Of a stretch of DNA of 6,369 nt, positions 4,784 through 6,369 are shown piece by piece. The stretch comes from Candidatus Zixiibacteriota bacterium (lineage in GTDB: Bacteria > Zixibacteria > MSB-5A5 > GN15 > FEB-12): assembly GCA_023700785.1 (NCBI GenBank), contig JAMPYH010000164.1, positions 1 through 6,369 on the forward strand. Direction: 5' to 3'. Under the pieces are notes generated by a model. It was not told the DNA's origin. It did not search any database and was given only the letters and a program-made list of their open reading frames with translations. Positions within the stretch are counted from its first letter, which is position 1; each line of letters begins with the position of its first letter. A program made the translations under genes and the position numbers.

Positions 4784-6028
4784 GTGTCCATTGTCCGCCC
4801 CTTTAGGGGACTCCGCCCCAAGCCGGAGTTCGCGTCACAGGTAGCATGCCCGCCGTATGATGTGCTCAACACGCAGGAAGCACGCGCCATGGCCGAGGGG
4901 AACCCGCGTTCATTCCTCCGAGTCAACAAAGCTGAACTTGAGTTCTCCGATTCGGCCAATCCATATAGTCCCGAAGTGTACCAGCGCGCCAAAGAGAATC
5001 TCTCCGGACTTGAACGCGCCGGGATCATGATCCGCGACGCGCAGCCCTGCTTTTATCTCTATCGCCTGACCATGGATGGCCGGAAACAGACCGGCCTTGT
5101 AGCATTGACCTCGGTGGCCGAATACGATCAGGGGAAGATCAAAAAACATGAGCATACGCGACCGGAGAAAGTGAACGACCGCGCCAATCATATCACTCAA
5201 GTCGCCGCCCAGGTCGGGCCGGTATTCTCGACCTTTCGCCGGAAGCCGGAGATCGAAGCGATCTTTACCCGCGTCTCGTCGCTGAACCCGTTGATCGATT
5301 TTACTTCCAGCGACCAGATCCGCCATGAACTTTGGGTGATCGATGACCGTGGCACGATCGCGGAGGTCGAGTCGGTCTTTTCAACGGTTGACGCCTTGTA
5401 TATCGCCGATGGACACCACCGAAGCGAGGCGGCGTCGGAAGTCGCTCGCCGGATGCGAGAAGCGGAACCGGGCCACACCGGGCAAGAAAACTACAACTTC
5501 TTCCTGAATGTTCTCTTCTCGGATCATGAACTCCGCATCCTCCCGTACAACCGGGTGGTGAAAGATCTGAACGAGCATACGCTTGATGAATTGCTGGCCA
5601 AGTCCGCCACCCACTTCGAGGTGGGAAAAGCAAATGGCCAGGTCGAGCCCAAAGAGCCTCACCAGTTCGGTTTCTACGCCGCGGGGCAATGGTATATCCT
5701 GCAGAGCAAGGCGGGAAGTTTTGACGCGCAGCATCCGATCGAATCGATCGACGCGGCGATCCTTTCTAATCGATTCCTGACACCGCTGCTGAATATCGTC
5801 AATCTTCGGACCGACAAGCGGATCGACTTCGTTGGCGGGATCCGCGGCACGCAGGAACTTGAGCGGTTGGTCAATTCCGGCCAGTTCAAAGCGGCGTTCT
5901 CGCTTTTTCCGACAAGTATCGAACAACTTCTACGGGTCGCCGATGCCGGCGGGGTGATGCCGCCCAAGTCAACCTGGTTTGAGCCGAAATTACGCGATGG
6001 TATGGTAGTCAATCTCTTAACTGACTGA
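4784..6028 (+). CDS. DUF1015 family protein, possible serine-metabolism role
   Basis: This 414-residue protein is a full-length DUF1015 member. It shows the family opening (IVRPFRGLRPKPEFASQVACPPYDVL, about 3-28), the early N-x-x-S-F-L-R-V-N-K segment (40-49), the KKHEHTRPEKVNDR stretch near 120-132, and the hallmark A-D-G-H-H-R-S-E-A-A motif with Asp209, His211, His212 and Arg213. There is no signal peptide or membrane segment, so it should be cytosolic. It starts at GTG with a strong Shine-Dalgarno site and is followed after 19 bp by serA, so the two are probably cotranscribed. No biochemical role can be read directly. The DGHHR-x-x-AA motif resembles the ligand-binding signature of the ParB/sulfiredoxin fold, which includes free-serine kinases (SerK, SbnI). 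With serA next door, a role in phosphoserine chemistry is a reasonable inference, not a demonstrated function. Confidence 0.9.
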   Translation: MSIVRPFRGLRPKPEFASQVACPPYDVLNTQEARAMAEGNPRSFLRVNKAELEFSDSANPYSPEVYQRAKENLSGLERAGIMIRDAQPCFYLYRLTMDGRKQTGLVALTSVAEYDQGKIKKHEHTRPEKVNDRANHITQVAAQVGPVFSTFRRKPEIEAIFTRVSSLNPLIDFTSSDQIRHELWVIDDRGTIAEVESVFSTVDALYIADGHHRSEAASEVARRMREAEPGHTGQENYNFFLNVLFSDHELRILPYNRVVKDLNEHTLDELLAKSATHFEVGKANGQVEPKEPHQFGFYAAGQWYILQSKAGSFDAQHPIESIDAAILSNRFLTPLLNIVNLRTDKRIDFVGGIRGTQELERLVNSGQFKAAFSLFPTSIEQLLRVADAGGVMPPKSTWFEPKLRDGMVVNLLTD

Positions 6029-6032
6029 TAAA

Positions 6033-6038
6033 CGAGGT
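6033..6038 (+). promoter_or_regulatory. ribosome-binding site for serA
   Basis: CGAGGT lies 9 bases before ATG 6048 and 3 bases before an in-frame TTG at 6042. The spacing favours the ATG. The site lies entirely within the 19-bp gap after the DUF1015 stop codon. Confidence 0.6.
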
Positions 6039-6047
6039 ATTTTGAGC

Positions 6048-6369
6048 ATGCTCATTCTGATATCGGATAAGTTCGACAAATCGCTTCCGGGCGCGCTGGC
6101 CAGATATGGGGAGGTGACCGATGACAAAAATCGTGTCGCCGAAGCCGACATCATTCTGGTTCGAAGCAAGACCAAAGCGAACAAGGAGTATCTCGACTCC
6201 GCGAAGAATCTGAAGCTGATCATCCGCGGCGGAGTTGGGATGGATAATATCGACGCCGCTCATGCCGTCAAGAAAGGTGTCATTGTCAAGAATACGGCCG
6301 AAGCATCGACCGTGGCTGTCGCCGAGTTGGCTTTCGCGTTGATGATCGCCCTGCCGAATAATATCACCA
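6048..6369 (+). CDS. serA: D-3-phosphoglycerate dehydrogenase, N-terminal part (cut by window end)
   Basis: The reading frame stays open from ATG 6048 to the window end, giving 107 residues. It matches the N-terminal substrate-binding domain of D-3-phosphoglycerate dehydrogenase and related D-2-hydroxyacid dehydrogenases: MLILISDKFDKSLP at the start, D-I-I-L-V-R-S-K-T (34-42), RGGVGMDNID (60-69) and the N-T-A-E-A-S-T-V-A-VAEL segment (82-94) that precedes the nucleotide-binding domain. The enzyme oxidises 3-phosphoglycerate to 3-phosphohydroxypyruvate with NAD+, the first step of the phosphorylated serine pathway, in the cytosol. The NAD-binding domain, the catalytic Arg/Glu/His residues and any C-terminal ACT domain lie beyond the window, so another hydroxyacid dehydrogenase cannot be wholly excluded. 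It follows the DUF1015 gene by 19 bp, evidently in one operon. Confidence 0.88.
   Translation, partial: MLILISDKFDKSLPGALARYGEVTDDKNRVAEADIILVRSKTKANKEYLDSAKNLKLIIRGGVGMDNIDAAHAVKKGVIVKNTAEASTVAVAELAFALMIALPNNIT

Noticed and set aside
4910..5326. Minus-strand 138-codon open frame inside the DUF1015 gene
   Set aside because: Antisense shadow of a conserved family; no independent evidence.
1..6369. tRNA genes, insertion sequences, phage or toxin-antitoxin genes
   Set aside because: I saw no T-arm or cloverleaf signature, transposase motif, terminal inverted repeats or toxin/antitoxin-like pair on either strand.

Overview
The window reads as a fragment of a Gram-negative bacterial chromosome, about 54% GC by eye, ordinary and gene-dense, with no mobile element, CRISPR array or complete RNA gene. 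A Sec-exported prolyl oligopeptidase, a membrane-anchored Tat-like metallophosphoesterase, an H1-like lysine-rich SWIB protein and a DUF1015-serA pair would fit an FCB-group or candidate-phylum lineage such as Zixibacteria. That placement is an impression from gene content, not a demonstrated assignment. Both ends look like sequence ends: serA is cut off at the right, and the first 15 bases, read on the minus strand, match the conserved 5' end of 16S rRNA genes over 14 bases.

Layout. 1-55: a 16S-like edge and a small hairpin. 56-376 (minus): a small hypothetical membrane protein. 377-495: a divergent intergenic region with a good sigma70-like promoter for the plus strand. 496-1677 (plus): a YkuE/YaeI-type metallophosphoesterase. 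1678-1927: a 250-bp non-coding region with hairpins, two T-tracts 21 bp apart, a promoter and a long leader. 1928-2374 (plus): an H1-like tail fused to a SWIB domain, closed by a textbook terminator. 2500-4614 (plus): a secreted prolyl oligopeptidase with a complete Ser-Asp-His triad, followed by a terminator. 4665-4783: an AT-rich region with repeated ACAATT/AATTGT hexamers and overlapping palindromes. 4784-6028 (plus): a DUF1015 protein. 6048-end (plus): the N-terminal part of D-3-phosphoglycerate dehydrogenase (serA).

The first four genes look like independent transcription units, each with its own promoter or terminator signals. The last two form an operon (19-bp gap, each with a Shine-Dalgarno site) that probably belongs to serine/phosphoserine metabolism. 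The most interesting points are the DUF1015-serA pair, whose DGHHR motif recalls the ParB/sulfiredoxin fold of free-serine kinases; the dense palindromic operator-like region in front of it; the eight-unit KKAT histone-like tail on the SWIB protein with its T-tract upstream region; and the 16S-like left edge. I see no clear novel defence or mobile system.
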